64,000 nucleotides of DNA from Bog-532 sp963830385 (GTDB lineage Bacteria; Actinomycetota; Actinomycetes; Streptosporangiales; Streptosporangiaceae): positions 62,001-126,000 of the forward strand of contig CAWHMD010000011.1 in NCBI GenBank assembly GCA_963830385.1. The letters are read 5' to 3'. How positions within the stretch are numbered: the first letter of the stretch is position 1; the number at the start of each line of letters is the position of its first letter. Positions 1 to 8,468 of this stretch are shown piece by piece. The notes below the pieces were generated by a model. That model saw only the letters and a program-made list of their open reading frames with translations, did no database searches and was not told the origin of the DNA. A program made the translations under genes and the position numbers.

Positions 1-454
1 CGGCCCCCGTCGGCCCGGGCGTGAAGTCGCCCTCGATGACCGCCGGCACGCCCGTCTCCACCGGCTGGCCGGCCCGCCGCCAGGCGGCGAACCCTCCGTC
101 GAGCACCCGCACGTCCGGGTGGCCGAGCCGCCGCAGCAGCCACCAGGCCCGCGCCGCCGCGGTGGCGTTCCCCGCGTCGTAGACCACCACGGTGCCGTCG
201 TTGCGCACCCCGAGCCGCCGCATGGCGGCCGCGAACCGCTCCGGCCCCGGCAGCGGATGACGCCCGCCCGCCCCCGCCGGATCGGCCAGTTCGGTGTCCA
301 GGTTGACGAACCGGGCGCTGGGCAGATGACCAGCCAGGTAGTCCTCCTCGCCGGGTCCCCCGGCCAGCGTCCACCGCACGTCCAGCACAACCGGCGGCCG
401 CGCGCCGTCCACCAGCCCAGCCAGCGTGGCCACGTCGATCAAAGGTCCAGTCAC
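1..454 (-). CDS. Sulfurtransferase (rhodanese family), N-terminal half, cut by window edge
   Basis: The minus-strand frame opens at a GTG (454-452) and runs off the left edge with 151 codons and no stop. It reads LIDVATLAGL, VVLDVRW, YLAGHLPSARFV, then a D-G-T-V-V-V-Y-D block and VRVLDGGFAAWRRAG. This is the first, non-catalytic rhodanese module of two-domain thiosulfate/3-mercaptopyruvate sulfurtransferases, with the start of the linker. The catalytic Cys loop of the second domain would lie outside the window. Such enzymes move sulfane sulfur from mercaptopyruvate or thiosulfate to an acceptor in the cytosol. No good Shine-Dalgarno precedes the GTG, so the message may be leaderless. The product class is well supported; the exact substrate is not. 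Confidence 0.85.
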   Translation of the reverse strand, partial: MTGPLIDVATLAGLVDGARPPVVLDVRWTLAGGPGEEDYLAGHLPSARFVNLDTELADPAGAGGRHPLPGPERFAAAMRRLGVRNDGTVVVYDAGNATAAARAWWLLRRLGHPDVRVLDGGFAAWRRAGQPVETGVPAVIEGDFTPGPTGA

Positions 455-609
455 AAGAAGAAATCTACGGCCCCCAAGGCCCGCCGCACCCAGCCCCCGT
501 AACCCCGCAAGCCCCACCCGCCTCACGCGTCCCCCCAGTGCGTGTGTACTTCGGATGTGGGTACGTTTTCCCGCACCATCTGCGGGAAAGTGAACCCGAA
601 CCCTCCCGG

Positions 610-759
610 CTATCCCAGCCCGTGCTCGCGCGCGTAACCAATCGCGGCGGCCCGGTCGGCCGAGCCGGTCTTGGCGAAGATCCGGCTGATGTGGCTCTTG
701 ACCGTGTGCGAGCTCAGGAACAGCTCGGCCGCGATCTCCGGGTAACTGCTGCTGGCCTC
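610..759 (-). pseudogene. LuxR-type HTH C-terminal remnant
   Basis: On the minus strand the frame ending at TAG (612-610) reads YPEIAAELFLSSHTVKSHIS followed by RIFAKTGSADRAAAIGYARE. This is the recognition helix and last helices of a LuxR/GerE DNA-binding domain. Nothing upstream continues it: the sequence switches to an MFS remnant on the other strand at about 750. Only the last 45-50 codons of a response-regulator-like gene survive, so it should not make a working regulator. Confidence 0.8.
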
Positions 760-1045
760 GGGGGCCGCGCTCGGGGTGCTCAGCCTGCACCGGAGCCCGC
801 CGCTGGCCGCGATCTACGGCCTCTGCCTGCTGTCCGGGCTGATCAACGCCTTCGACGGGCCCGCCCGCCAGGTGGCCTGTGGGTCATGATGATGCCGGGC
901 ATGAGCCCGATCACCGGGTTCGCCACCGGGTCTCTCACCGACACGCTGGGCCCCCGCTCGGTGTTCTTCGCCATCACCATCGCCATGACCGTGCTCATCG
1001 CCTTCTGCTGGCGCCCGCTGCGCCGCGACGCCCTGGACGCTTCGT
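749..1045 (+). pseudogene. MFS transporter remnant, two frames
   Basis: Plus-strand codons from 749 read AALGVLSLHRSPPLAAIYGL and then INAFDGPARQV. This matches the helix-loop region of MFS_3-type exporters, where A-F-D-x-P-A-R-Q is typical. That frame stops at 888-890. A second frame from 874 reads PGMSPITGFATGSLTDTLGP and SVFFAITIAMTVLIAFC, which is a late helix pair of the same kind of protein. The middle is missing and the two pieces are out of frame, so this is a deletion remnant. It abuts a LuxR remnant on the opposite strand. Confidence 0.75.
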
Positions 1046-1129
1046 TACCGGAACGATCTTCCGCCGCGGGCCGCCCTGTCCGACAATGGTCGGCGGGGGA
1101 CCGCCAGCGATCGCCAGGGAGGATCGCGC

Positions 1130-1675
1130 ATGACCGAAGCCACCCCGTCCGGGGCCACGTCGCAGCTGACCGACGGGACCGCCGCGGGCCAGTGGACGCT
1201 CGACCCGGCCGGGTCCCGGGCCGAGTTCCGGATCAAGCACTTCTGGGGCGTGATGACCGTGCGCGGCGTCCTGGAGCAGATGACCGGCGACGCCACCGTC
1301 GGCCCGGACGGCACGGTGACCGGGCGGATCAGCTTCGAAGCGGCCTCGCTCAACACCAAGAACAAGCAGCGGGACAAGCACCTGCGCTCCGCGGACTTCT
1401 TCGACGTCGAGAACCACGCGCACGCCGTCCTGACCGTGACCTCGGCCACCCCGGCGGGCCCGGCCGAACTGCGCTGCGAGGGAACCTTCGAAGCGGCCGG
1501 CCATTCCCGGCCGGTCACCTTCACCGCTCATCTGAGGGACGTGACCGCACAGTCCGTCGTGATCGATGCGGAGCTGGAGGTCGATCGCACCGAGTTCGGC
1601 ATGACCTGGAGCCCGATGCGCATCACGCCGAACACCGCCTACGGCACCGTGACCGCGCGGTTCACCCGCGCCTGA
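1130..1675 (+). CDS. YceI family protein
   Basis: This 181-residue protein belongs to the YceI family, lipocalin-like barrels that bind polyisoprenoid or other long lipids. Diagnostic stretches are W-T-L-D-P-A-G-S near residue 22, FRIKHFWGVMTVRG, SLNTKNKQRDKHLRSADFFD, and DRTEFGMTWSPM near the C-terminus. There is no signal peptide, as in most actinobacterial members, so it should be cytosolic. The ATG is preceded by AGGGAGGA at good spacing. The last 14 bases overlap the convergent LLM oxidoreductase gene. The ligand cannot be told from sequence. Confidence 0.92.
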   Translation: MTEATPSGATSQLTDGTAAGQWTLDPAGSRAEFRIKHFWGVMTVRGVLEQMTGDATVGPDGTVTGRISFEAASLNTKNKQRDKHLRSADFFDVENHAHAVLTVTSATPAGPAELRCEGTFEAAGHSRPVTFTAHLRDVTAQSVVIDAELEVDRTEFGMTWSPMRITPNTAYGTVTARFTRA

Positions 1676-2717
1676 TCAGCGCCGGGGTCAGCGCGGTCAT
1701 CGCCGCCAGCACCGGCTCAAGGCCGGCCCGGGCGGTGATGACCCGCACGATGGTCTCGTCCAGCCCCGCGCTGAGCCGGGCGAACGCGGCCGGCGCGGGG
1801 CCGGCCGGACCGTAGTACCCGACCGCTTGCAGCATCTCCTCCGGCGCCGAGGCCACCAGCTCGGCCAGTTCCGCGCCCCGGTCCCGCCGCTCTTCCAGCT
1901 CGGTCAGCTCGGCGTCGAAGCCCATCTCGGCGAACAGCGCCCGGTAGCCGGCGTCCTTAGGCATCCCCGGCCGGGCCATCGCGTAGCCGAGCACCTGCGC
2001 GCCGAACGCCTGCCGGGCGGCGGCCACGTCGTCGTCGATGCAGACCCGGATGTACATGGTCATCGGGACCGAACCGGCCCCGCGGCCCGCCCGCGCCGCG
2101 CCGGTGTCGATCTCGGCCCGGCTGGCCACGATGCGCTCGGGGGTGGCCCAGTTCAGCAGCGCCCCGTCGGCGGTCTCACCGGCCAGCCGCAGCATCTGCG
2201 GGCCGAGCGCGGCCAGGTAGACCGGGGCCGGCGGCAGGTCCCTGACCCCCAGCGCGGCCGAGGCCGGCCACCCGGGTGATCCGCCCCCGATCCCGGGCCG
2301 GCCGCCGGCGGAACCACCGCTGACCGCCTGCCCGTCCAGCAGCGCGCGGACCTGGGTCACGTACTCCCGCATGACCGCGATCGGCCGGTTCGGCAGGCCC
2401 ACCGACGCCCAGAACTCAGGGCCGTAACCGCCGGTCCCGAGGCCGAGCACGAACCGGCCGCCCGACCGCTGCGCCAGCGTGGCCGCCTGCGCGGCCAGGC
2501 TGGGCGGGGTCCACATCCGCGCGGCCGGCACGACCGAGATCCCGGTCCGCAGCGCGGTGTCCTCCGACCAGGCCGCGCACACCTGGAACGAGTCCGGGAC
2601 CCCGCCGGCCGGCGTCCACAAGCTCTCGAACCCGAGCCTTTCGGCCTCCCGGGCGGCCACTCGCAATTGGTCGAACGGCAGGCCGAGCCGGGCATCGAGC
2701 CCCACGCCAATCATCAT
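1662..2717 (-). CDS. LLM class flavin-dependent oxidoreductase
   Basis: This 351-residue TIM-barrel protein is of the bacterial luciferase-like monooxygenase family (FMN or F420 dependent). It starts MMIGVGLDARLGLPFDQL, with FESLWTP, the core LGLGTGGYGPEFWA and VYLAALGPQMLRLAGETADG, all hallmarks of the family. The reading frame stays open upstream, but the Met-Met pair at 2717 gives the expected N-terminus. It lies 29 bases downstream of a MarR gene on the same strand, so it is probably that regulator's target. The substrate is unknown. The 3' end overlaps the YceI gene by 14 bases. Confidence 0.9.
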   Translation of the reverse strand: MMIGVGLDARLGLPFDQLRVAAREAERLGFESLWTPAGGVPDSFQVCAAWSEDTALRTGISVVPAARMWTPPSLAAQAATLAQRSGGRFVLGLGTGGYGPEFWASVGLPNRPIAVMREYVTQVRALLDGQAVSGGSAGGRPGIGGGSPGWPASAALGVRDLPPAPVYLAALGPQMLRLAGETADGALLNWATPERIVASRAEIDTGAARAGRGAGSVPMTMYIRVCIDDDVAAARQAFGAQVLGYAMARPGMPKDAGYRALFAEMGFDAELTELEERRDRGAELAELVASAPEEMLQAVGYYGPAGPAPAAFARLSAGLDETIVRVITARAGLEPVLAAMTALTPALIRRG

Positions 2718-2746
2718 GACCGGCAGTATGCCGGACGCCCCTGGCC

Positions 2747-3262
2747 TCAGGCTCGCCCGGCCCGGCCCGCTCCGTCGTGCCCCGCGCGCCGGGGACCGGG
2801 CGTGCCCCCGAGCCGCGCCACCGGTACGTCCGGCCCGTCCAGCAGCAACTCCAGGCCCCGGGCGAGCGCCTCGGCCGACCCCTCCGGCCAGGCCGCGGTC
2901 AGGGACCGCAGGTGCTCGGTCAGCGTGGCGTTGAGCTTGCCGATCACCCGCGTGCCCCTGGGGGTGAGCGAGAGCAGGGTCGCCCGCCGGTCGAGCGGAT
3001 CGGTGGTGCGCCTGAGCAGCCCGGCCTCCTGCAGCCGGTCGGCGTAGCGGCTGGTGCCCGAGCGGTCGATGCCCACCTGCTCGGCCAGCCTGGCCACCGT
3101 CACCGGCCCGGTCGACGCCAGCGTGTTCAGCACCGGGTAGGTCTGGGCGTCGACCCCGGCCGGCGCCACCGCGATGACCGGAGCGCACAGCGCGCCCCGG
3201 TTGGCCGGCAGCATCAGCCGGTTGAGCAGCCGGGTCAGCTCCGGGCCGACGTCCTCCGCCAT
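2747..3262 (-). CDS. MarR family transcriptional regulator
   Basis: This 171-residue winged-helix protein has the MarR pattern: TYPVLNTLASTGPVTVARLA, recognition helix GIDRSGTSRYADRLQEAGLL, then the wing RRTTDPLDRRATLLSLTPRG. It begins at ATG 3262. The C-terminal 30 residues are Gly/Arg/Ala rich and look unstructured. It is the first gene of a two-gene unit with the LLM oxidoreductase and probably represses it in response to a small aromatic or oxidising ligand. That role is inferred from family and position only. Confidence 0.9.
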   Translation of the reverse strand: MAEDVGPELTRLLNRLMLPANRGALCAPVIAVAPAGVDAQTYPVLNTLASTGPVTVARLAEQVGIDRSGTSRYADRLQEAGLLRRTTDPLDRRATLLSLTPRGTRVIGKLNATLTEHLRSLTAAWPEGSAEALARGLELLLDGPDVPVARLGGTPGPRRAGHDGAGRAGRA

Positions 3263-3286
3263 GGCGGCAGTCTAATTTGAGCCGGC

Positions 3287-3775
3287 TCAGCGGGACGGTG
3301 ACAGCGGGGGGCCGACGAACTCGCACTGGTTGTGCCCGGCGGCCCGCTGCAGCCGCTCCAGGTCCGGCGGGGGAGGGGTGGCCGAGGTCGCGACCGGGCC
3401 ACCCTCGGCGAAGAACGCCTCGGTCCCGCCCGGGGTGATCAGCCCGAGCATCGCGGTGTCCTCCTCGGCGATGAACGTGTGCGGCACCCCGCGCGGGAGG
3501 AAGGCGAACGCCCCCGCCGCCAGCGGGAACTCGTCGTCCCCGCAGCGCACCCGCACCCGTCAGGACATCACCCACATCGACTCGTCGGCGGTGTGGTGGA
3601 TGTGCAGCGGCGACGAGGTGTCCCGGGCGACTTCGGAGACGATCAGCCCGAAGCCCCCGTGCGTCTGGCCGGCCGTCGCCTTGGTCGTGATCCGGCTGGC
3701 GCCGATCCAGCGCGGCTCACCCGCGCCGGCCTCGACGACGAGCAGGCCCTTGGTCGTAAAACTGTCCATGCCCAC
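3287..3775 (-). pseudogene. Cupin-domain protein interrupted by a TGA
   Basis: One frame runs from ATG 3775 to the stop at 3287 with a single in-frame TGA at 3560-3562. Before the stop it reads SPLHIHHTADESMWVMS, the metal-binding H-x-H of cupin motif 1. After it, in the same frame, it reads RVRVRCGDDEFPLAAGAFAF and LPRGVPHTFIAEEDTAM, which is cupin motif 2. Homologues have a glycine at the stop position, so one base change from GGA would explain it. Without suppression the protein lacks half its barrel. A GTG just after the stop could allow re-initiation, but that product would lack motif 1. A sequencing error is also possible. Confidence 0.8.
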
Positions 3776-3964
3776 CCGCTACCCGTCGACCTCGCCAAAA
3801 AACATGCGAATCGCACCTAAATGTCAGACTCCCACGCCGCTTGAACGCGCAAGCCGACCATGAGCCTTTTCAAATACATGTAAAAGCGTGCGATCCGCAC
3901 GAGTCTCGGATTAGCTCCGGCGCCGCAACCGCCCCGCGCCCAGGCTCCCGGGCTACAGTGCGGC

Positions 3965-4312
3965 ATGATCACCTGCGTTGTCGATTACGTCATCGACCCG
4001 GCCCAGCTGGACGCCTTCGAGCGGTTCGCCCGTCGCTGGATGGAACTGGTCGGCCGGCACGGCGGCACCCACCACGGCTACTTCCTGCCCGGCGAGGGTG
4101 CCAGCGACAGGGCCCTGGCCCTGTTCAGCTTCCCCAGCCTGGCCGCCGACGAGCAGTACCGTGAGCTGTTCGGCCGCGACCCGGACTTCATCGCGGCCGA
4201 CCGCATCCGCGACGAGAGCCATTGCGTCCTGCGCTACGAGCGCACGTTCATGCGCCCCCTCCTGCCCGGGGGCCTGCCGCCTGAGCCCGGCCGGCCTCAG
4301 GCGGCGCCGTAG
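3965..4312 (+). CDS. NIPSNAP family protein
   Basis: This 115-residue ferredoxin-like protein reads CVVDYVIDPAQLDAFERFAR and then GGTHHGYFLPGEGASDRALALF, with a final R-D-E-S-H-C-V-L-R-Y-E-R block. This is the NIPSNAP pattern of small dimeric alpha/beta-barrel proteins. Their biochemical role in bacteria is generally unknown. It starts at ATG 3965. The last 16 bases overlap the convergent CHAT gene. About 190 bases of more AT-rich sequence upstream separate it from the cupin pseudogene and must hold its promoter, but no confident -10/-35 pair was found. Confidence 0.88.
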   Translation: MITCVVDYVIDPAQLDAFERFARRWMELVGRHGGTHHGYFLPGEGASDRALALFSFPSLAADEQYRELFGRDPDFIAADRIRDESHCVLRYERTFMRPLLPGGLPPEPGRPQAAP

Positions 4313-6927
4313 GCGGTGACACTGGACCACGCCACGTAGTTCTCCGGCTGCTCCTGGCCGGTGCTGGCGCGGGCCTCCCACAGTGCCTGCGGCAGCGTGG
4401 CGCCGCCCGCCACGTTTTGGTGCAGCCGGGTCATCAGGGTCACGCTGGCGCCGTCGGGCAGCGGAATCGTGGGTGCGACCAGCCCGGCGGTTCCCCGGGC
4501 CATCAGCGCGCTGGCGAAGCCGAGCACCTCTCCGCCCGCGTACCGGTGCTCGGCGCCCGCGTGGCAGGCGGCCAGCACCACCCGGCGCGGCACGACACCG
4601 GAATTGACGATCTCGTAGAGGGTCAGCGAGCCATCGCTGAGCAGCAGCGAAGAAAACAGCGGGTTGTCCGAGCGCAGCTGCCCGTGGCAGGCCAGGTGGG
4701 CCAGGTCGGCGCCGGCCATCGTCTTCAGCGTCGCCTGCACGCTGCTGTCCGGGGGCAACAGCAGGTCCGCCTCCCGCGCCTGGCCGATCTGCCGTACCTC
4801 GGCCAGCGCACCCGGCAGCCCCGGGCCCGCGACCAGGGCGAGACGTGGCGGCGTACCGGCCGCCGCGATCGCGTCCTCGGCCGCGATCGTCGCCCGGCGG
4901 CTGCGAGCCCAGAAGGTGGCCGACGGCACCACGCTGATCTCGGCCGGGTGCAGCCCCGGCCATGGCACCCGGTGCAGCCGTCCGGCGGGCACCACCACCA
5001 GCGGGACGTCGTCCCCGACGCCGAGCGGGGTCACCAGCGCGCGCCGCAGCGCCGCCCGGAAGTGCTCGGCCGTTTCCCGCGCCTGGGTGGCGTGGCGGCC
5101 ACCCCGGAGCAGCCGCCGCAGCGCGAACAACAGCATGTCAGTCGCCCGGTGTACCGGCTCGGCCGGTCCCAGCTGGACCAGCCGGGTCCGGCCGGGACCG
5201 ATGAGCACCGCGACCAGGTCGTTTCCGACGGTCGCGTACTCGGCCAGGTAACGGCCGTCCAGCAGCGACCGCAGCTCGCTGCCGCTCACCACCTCGGCGT
5301 GCGCCGATGGAGCCTGCGGCCCGGTCCAGGCCGCTCGCCGGATCCTGGCCTCCAGCCGGGCCCGGCGGGCGACCAGCTCGGCCGGCTCCCGATCGCCCTC
5401 GCGGCGCGCCGCCCGCAGCTCCTGGTCGACTGCCCGCAGCGCGGTCAGGTCTTCCTGGACCGCCTCGACCGGCGGCTCGACGCTCAGCAGGGCGGCGGTC
5501 CGGGTCAGCTCCATCCACGCGAGCAACCGGCCCGCGGACGCGGTCCGGAGCAGTTCTTTCAGGCCCAGTTCGCCCAGCTCTTCGCCGTGATCCGCGGCCA
5601 GCACGCGCAGTTCCATCGAGGGCAGCGCCGCCCGGTGCCGGGCCAGGTCGGCCAGGCCGGTCCGGCAGTGCCTCAGCGCCCCGCTGGTCTGCTGGCCGGT
5701 GCTGGCGTCCAGCGCCTGGGCCAGGCGGCCGCGCAGCCGCACCAGCAGGGCCTGGCCGCGGGCGAGTTCCCCGGCCGCCCGGAGGTGCGGCCGGGCGGTC
5801 CGGACCTCGGCTGCCGCCAGGGCCGCCCGCCCGGCCGCCAGGTGGGCCCCGACCGCCGCGGCCCGCATGCCGTGGCGCTGCAGCGTGGTGGCGGCCCGCC
5901 CCAGCCGGCGCACCTCGTCGGGCCGGTAACCGGCGTCCGCCGCGGCCACCTCGACCGCCACGATGGTCGCGAGCGCGGTCCACGCGGTCCGCCGCTGCCG
6001 GCGGAACTCGGCCAGCGCCACCTCCACGTCGGCGCCGGCCGCGGCCCGGTCACCGAGCAGCAGGGCCAGCTGGGCGCACCGCAGCCGGGCCTGGGCCGCC
6101 ATCAGCCGGGCGCCGTGCGCGTCGAACTCGGCCGCCGCCGAGCGGGAGATCGTCAGCGCCTCGTCCAGCAGCCGCAGGTCGACCAGGACGTCGGCGTAGT
6201 CGAGGTAGTGCTCGCCGAGCGGAAGGCCGGCGTCGGCGTGCAGCTGGCCGGCCAGATCGAACAGGCGCAGGCTCTCCACCACCTCACCGGCGTGGAAGCT
6301 GGAATAGGCCTGGCTGTTGGTGATGAGGGCGACCAGCAGCGGGCTGTGCTCGCGGGCCAGCACCGCCGCTCGCTCCAGCACGTCGAGCGCGGCCCGGGGC
6401 CGGCCCAGCTCGGTGTAGGCCAGCGACAGGTTGTTGGCCGCCTTGATCCACACATCCGGCGGGCAGAGCGGGTCGGCCAGCACCTGGTGGTAGAGGGCGG
6501 CGGCGGCCCGGGGCCGCCCGGAGTTGTGTTCCAGCAGTGCGCGCTGCATGACGACCTCGGGCCGCCGCTCCTCCACGACCAGCCGCTCGGCCTGGCTCAG
6601 GTCGCGGCGGGCTTCGGCCCGGCGGCCGAGCTCGTGCAGCGCGACCACCCGGGCGACCAGGACGTCTCCGAGCCGATGGCTGAGCCCCGCCCGGCGCGCG
6701 ATCCTGGCCGCCTGATCCAGCGTCTTCTTCGCCGCCTGGTTGTCCAGCACCACGTGCTGCGCCCAGGCCTGGGCCCGCAGCGCGACGACGAGCGCCTCGG
6801 TATCCCCGGCCGCCCTGGCGCGCGCGATCAATTTAGGGATTCTGGCGGCGTATCTAGCGGGGTCCCTGACTACTCCGCTAGATGCCGCTTCGGCTTCCGG
6901 CACGAGGTTCTCGGGCTGAGCTTCCAT
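4297..6927 (-). CDS. TPR-CHAT domain protease-like protein
   Basis: This 876-residue protein has helical TPR-like repeats over about residues 30-480 (for example NNLSLAYTELGRPRAALDVL), a charged linker to about 545, and a C-terminal CHAT domain. CHAT is a caspase-like clan CD cysteine peptidase fold. The catalytic dyad is visible as H750 in DLAHLACHGQ and C790 in VVLAACHAGAEHRYAGGEVL (numbered from the GTG at 6933). No signal peptide or membrane segment is seen, so it is cytosolic. I chose ATG 6927 because GGGA lies 8 bases before it; the GTG two codons upstream is the alternative. The gene is divergent from a subtilisin-like protease. TPR-CHAT proteins act as regulated proteases in some defence systems, but this one's target is unknown. 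Confidence 0.92.
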   Translation of the reverse strand: MEAQPENLVPEAEAASSGVVRDPARYAARIPKLIARARAAGDTEALVVALRAQAWAQHVVLDNQAAKKTLDQAARIARRAGLSHRLGDVLVARVVALHELGRRAEARRDLSQAERLVVEERRPEVVMQRALLEHNSGRPRAAAALYHQVLADPLCPPDVWIKAANNLSLAYTELGRPRAALDVLERAAVLAREHSPLLVALITNSQAYSSFHAGEVVESLRLFDLAGQLHADAGLPLGEHYLDYADVLVDLRLLDEALTISRSAAAEFDAHGARLMAAQARLRCAQLALLLGDRAAAGADVEVALAEFRRQRRTAWTALATIVAVEVAAADAGYRPDEVRRLGRAATTLQRHGMRAAAVGAHLAAGRAALAAAEVRTARPHLRAAGELARGQALLVRLRGRLAQALDASTGQQTSGALRHCRTGLADLARHRAALPSMELRVLAADHGEELGELGLKELLRTASAGRLLAWMELTRTAALLSVEPPVEAVQEDLTALRAVDQELRAARREGDREPAELVARRARLEARIRRAAWTGPQAPSAHAEVVSGSELRSLLDGRYLAEYATVGNDLVAVLIGPGRTRLVQLGPAEPVHRATDMLLFALRRLLRGGRHATQARETAEHFRAALRRALVTPLGVGDDVPLVVVPAGRLHRVPWPGLHPAEISVVPSATFWARSRRATIAAEDAIAAAGTPPRLALVAGPGLPGALAEVRQIGQAREADLLLPPDSSVQATLKTMAGADLAHLACHGQLRSDNPLFSSLLLSDGSLTLYEIVNSGVVPRRVVLAACHAGAEHRYAGGEVLGFASALMARGTAGLVAPTIPLPDGASVTLMTRLHQNVAGGATLPQALWEARASTGQEQPENYVAWSSVTAYGAA

Positions 6928-7001
6928 GATCACAGTCCCGATCTGGTCGGCCGCCAGGCAGCATAATCGTAGCCGGTACGGACGCCAAGGAGAATTCCGA
7001 C
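6928..7001. promoter_or_regulatory. Shared divergent promoter region of the CHAT and S8 genes
   Basis: Only about 70 bases separate the two protease starts. CATAAT at 6962-6967 is a plausible -10 for the rightward gene, and its complement gives GATTAT, a plausible -10 for the leftward gene on nearly the same bases. A strong AAGGAGA (6988-6994) serves the S8 gene. Overlapping -10 elements would couple or oppose the two promoters. This is inference from pattern only. Confidence 0.4.
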
Positions 7002-8468
7002 ATGACCACCAACGGCACCCCGGACTATCCCGATCACCGTGATGAGGCCCAGCGCCGCAGCGACAGGGCCGCCGCCTCTGCGCAGTCGGCCGCGCTCAGC
7101 AGCTCCAACGCGGACCGGCGGGCCCACGCCGGCGACCTGGTCAATCAGCTGCTGACGCGCCGCCGGCAGCTCCGCTCCGAGCTGGGCGACCCGCTGATCC
7201 CGATCGAAGTCCTGCGCCGGCCGGGCCAGGGCGACGAGGCCGGCGGCGCCGTCCTCGTGGTCCGGGGCGAGCTGCTGCTGCTGGTGCCCCCCGAGACCAC
7301 TCCGGCTGCCAGGCACATGGACGCCAGCCGCCCCGATGGCGACGAGCCCGCCTGGCAGCAGGCCAGCCGCCTGCTCTACGGCCTGGGCTACCGGGCGCCG
7401 ATCCTGCACGACTTCCCCCGCGGCACCCTGCCCTTCCAGACGTTCTTCACCCGCGACCGGGACGCCGAACAGCTGGTGCAGGACCGCGACCAGGTCCGGC
7501 GCGAGACCGGCGCCGAAGTGGATCTCAACTACGTGTGCACGAGCGGGTACTTGTCCAAGGGCGAGGACTACCCGATGTCGACGGCTGACATCCCCTGGTA
7601 CCCGCCCAGCTGGTTCGAGGACCACCCGGTGCAGCGCTCGATCACCGTGGCGGTCATCGACACCGGCGTCAACCGGGTGCAGCGGACGGATCAGTGGCTG
7701 ACCACGGTCGCCGAGAACGCACAGAACGAGGACCCGCTCGACGTCCTCCCGGCCGATGGCGCGCTCGATGAAAGCGCCGGCCACGGGACGTTCGTGTCCG
7801 GGATCGTGCAGCAGGTCGACCCCGAGTGCGACATCCGGGTGTACCGGGCCCTGGACACCGACGGGATGGGGACGAGCAAGGACATCGCCGATGCGATCGT
7901 CCAGGCCGCCGCCGACGGCGCGGACATCATCAACCTGTCGCTCGGCACCGAGACCGTGGACGACAACCCGCCGGCACAGTTCACCGCCGCGATGGCGACC
8001 CTGCAGACGGAGTACCCGGGGGTGGTGGTCGTGGCCAGCGCGGGCAACAACGGGGACGACATCCCGGTGTTCCCGGCCGCGATGGGCGGCGTGATCGGGT
8101 CCGGCGGTGTGATCGGGGTGGGCGCGCTGAACCCGCCGGCCGCACCGGGTGACGAGCCGACCCCGGTGGACTGGTCGAGCTTCGGCCCCTGGGTGCAGTG
8201 CTCGTCGATAGGCGTGGGCGTCGCCTCGACGTTCGTACCCGGCCTGGAGCAGCCCACCGGTCAGGTGTTCGGGCCGGACGCCTGGGCCATCTGGGCGGGC
8301 ACGTCGTTCTCGGCCGCTCAGATCACCGGCAAGCTGGCCCTGCTCTGCCAGCAGTACAACCTCGATCCTGCTGCGGCCTTCGACCAAATGGTGAACCCGC
8401 CGGGGCAGGGCCCGCTGCCCACCCTGGCCAACTACGGCTACCTGGTGCAGATTCTGCCGGGCAGCTAG
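7002..8468 (+). CDS. S8 family (subtilisin-like) serine peptidase, cytosolic
   Basis: This 488-residue protein has a subtilase domain over residues 212-450. The catalytic triad is intact: D220 in ITVAVIDTGVN, H261 in SAGHGTFVSGIV and S435 in WAGTSFSAAQITG. The oxyanion asparagine is N349 in VVVASAGNNGDD. The first 190 residues are not a standard I9 propeptide; they contain a Ser/Ala/Arg-rich start and a block GGAVLVVRGELLLLVPPE. No signal peptide is present, so unlike most subtilases it should remain inside the cell. The start ATG has an excellent AAGGAGA. It is divergent from a CHAT protease gene, suggesting a two-protease unit, but no substrate can be named. Confidence 0.93.
   Translation: MTTNGTPDYPDHRDEAQRRSDRAAASAQSAALSSSNADRRAHAGDLVNQLLTRRRQLRSELGDPLIPIEVLRRPGQGDEAGGAVLVVRGELLLLVPPETTPAARHMDASRPDGDEPAWQQASRLLYGLGYRAPILHDFPRGTLPFQTFFTRDRDAEQLVQDRDQVRRETGAEVDLNYVCTSGYLSKGEDYPMSTADIPWYPPSWFEDHPVQRSITVAVIDTGVNRVQRTDQWLTTVAENAQNEDPLDVLPADGALDESAGHGTFVSGIVQQVDPECDIRVYRALDTDGMGTSKDIADAIVQAAADGADIINLSLGTETVDDNPPAQFTAAMATLQTEYPGVVVVASAGNNGDDIPVFPAAMGGVIGSGGVIGVGALNPPAAPGDEPTPVDWSSFGPWVQCSSIGVGVASTFVPGLEQPTGQVFGPDAWAIWAGTSFSAAQITGKLALLCQQYNLDPAAAFDQMVNPPGQGPLPTLANYGYLVQILPGS

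Noticed and set aside
4417..6966. 849-codon open frame antisense to the CHAT gene
   Set aside because: It mirrors the codon phase of the minus-strand gene, is rich in Gln/Arg/Gly/Pro without any domain, and is expected from high GC content.
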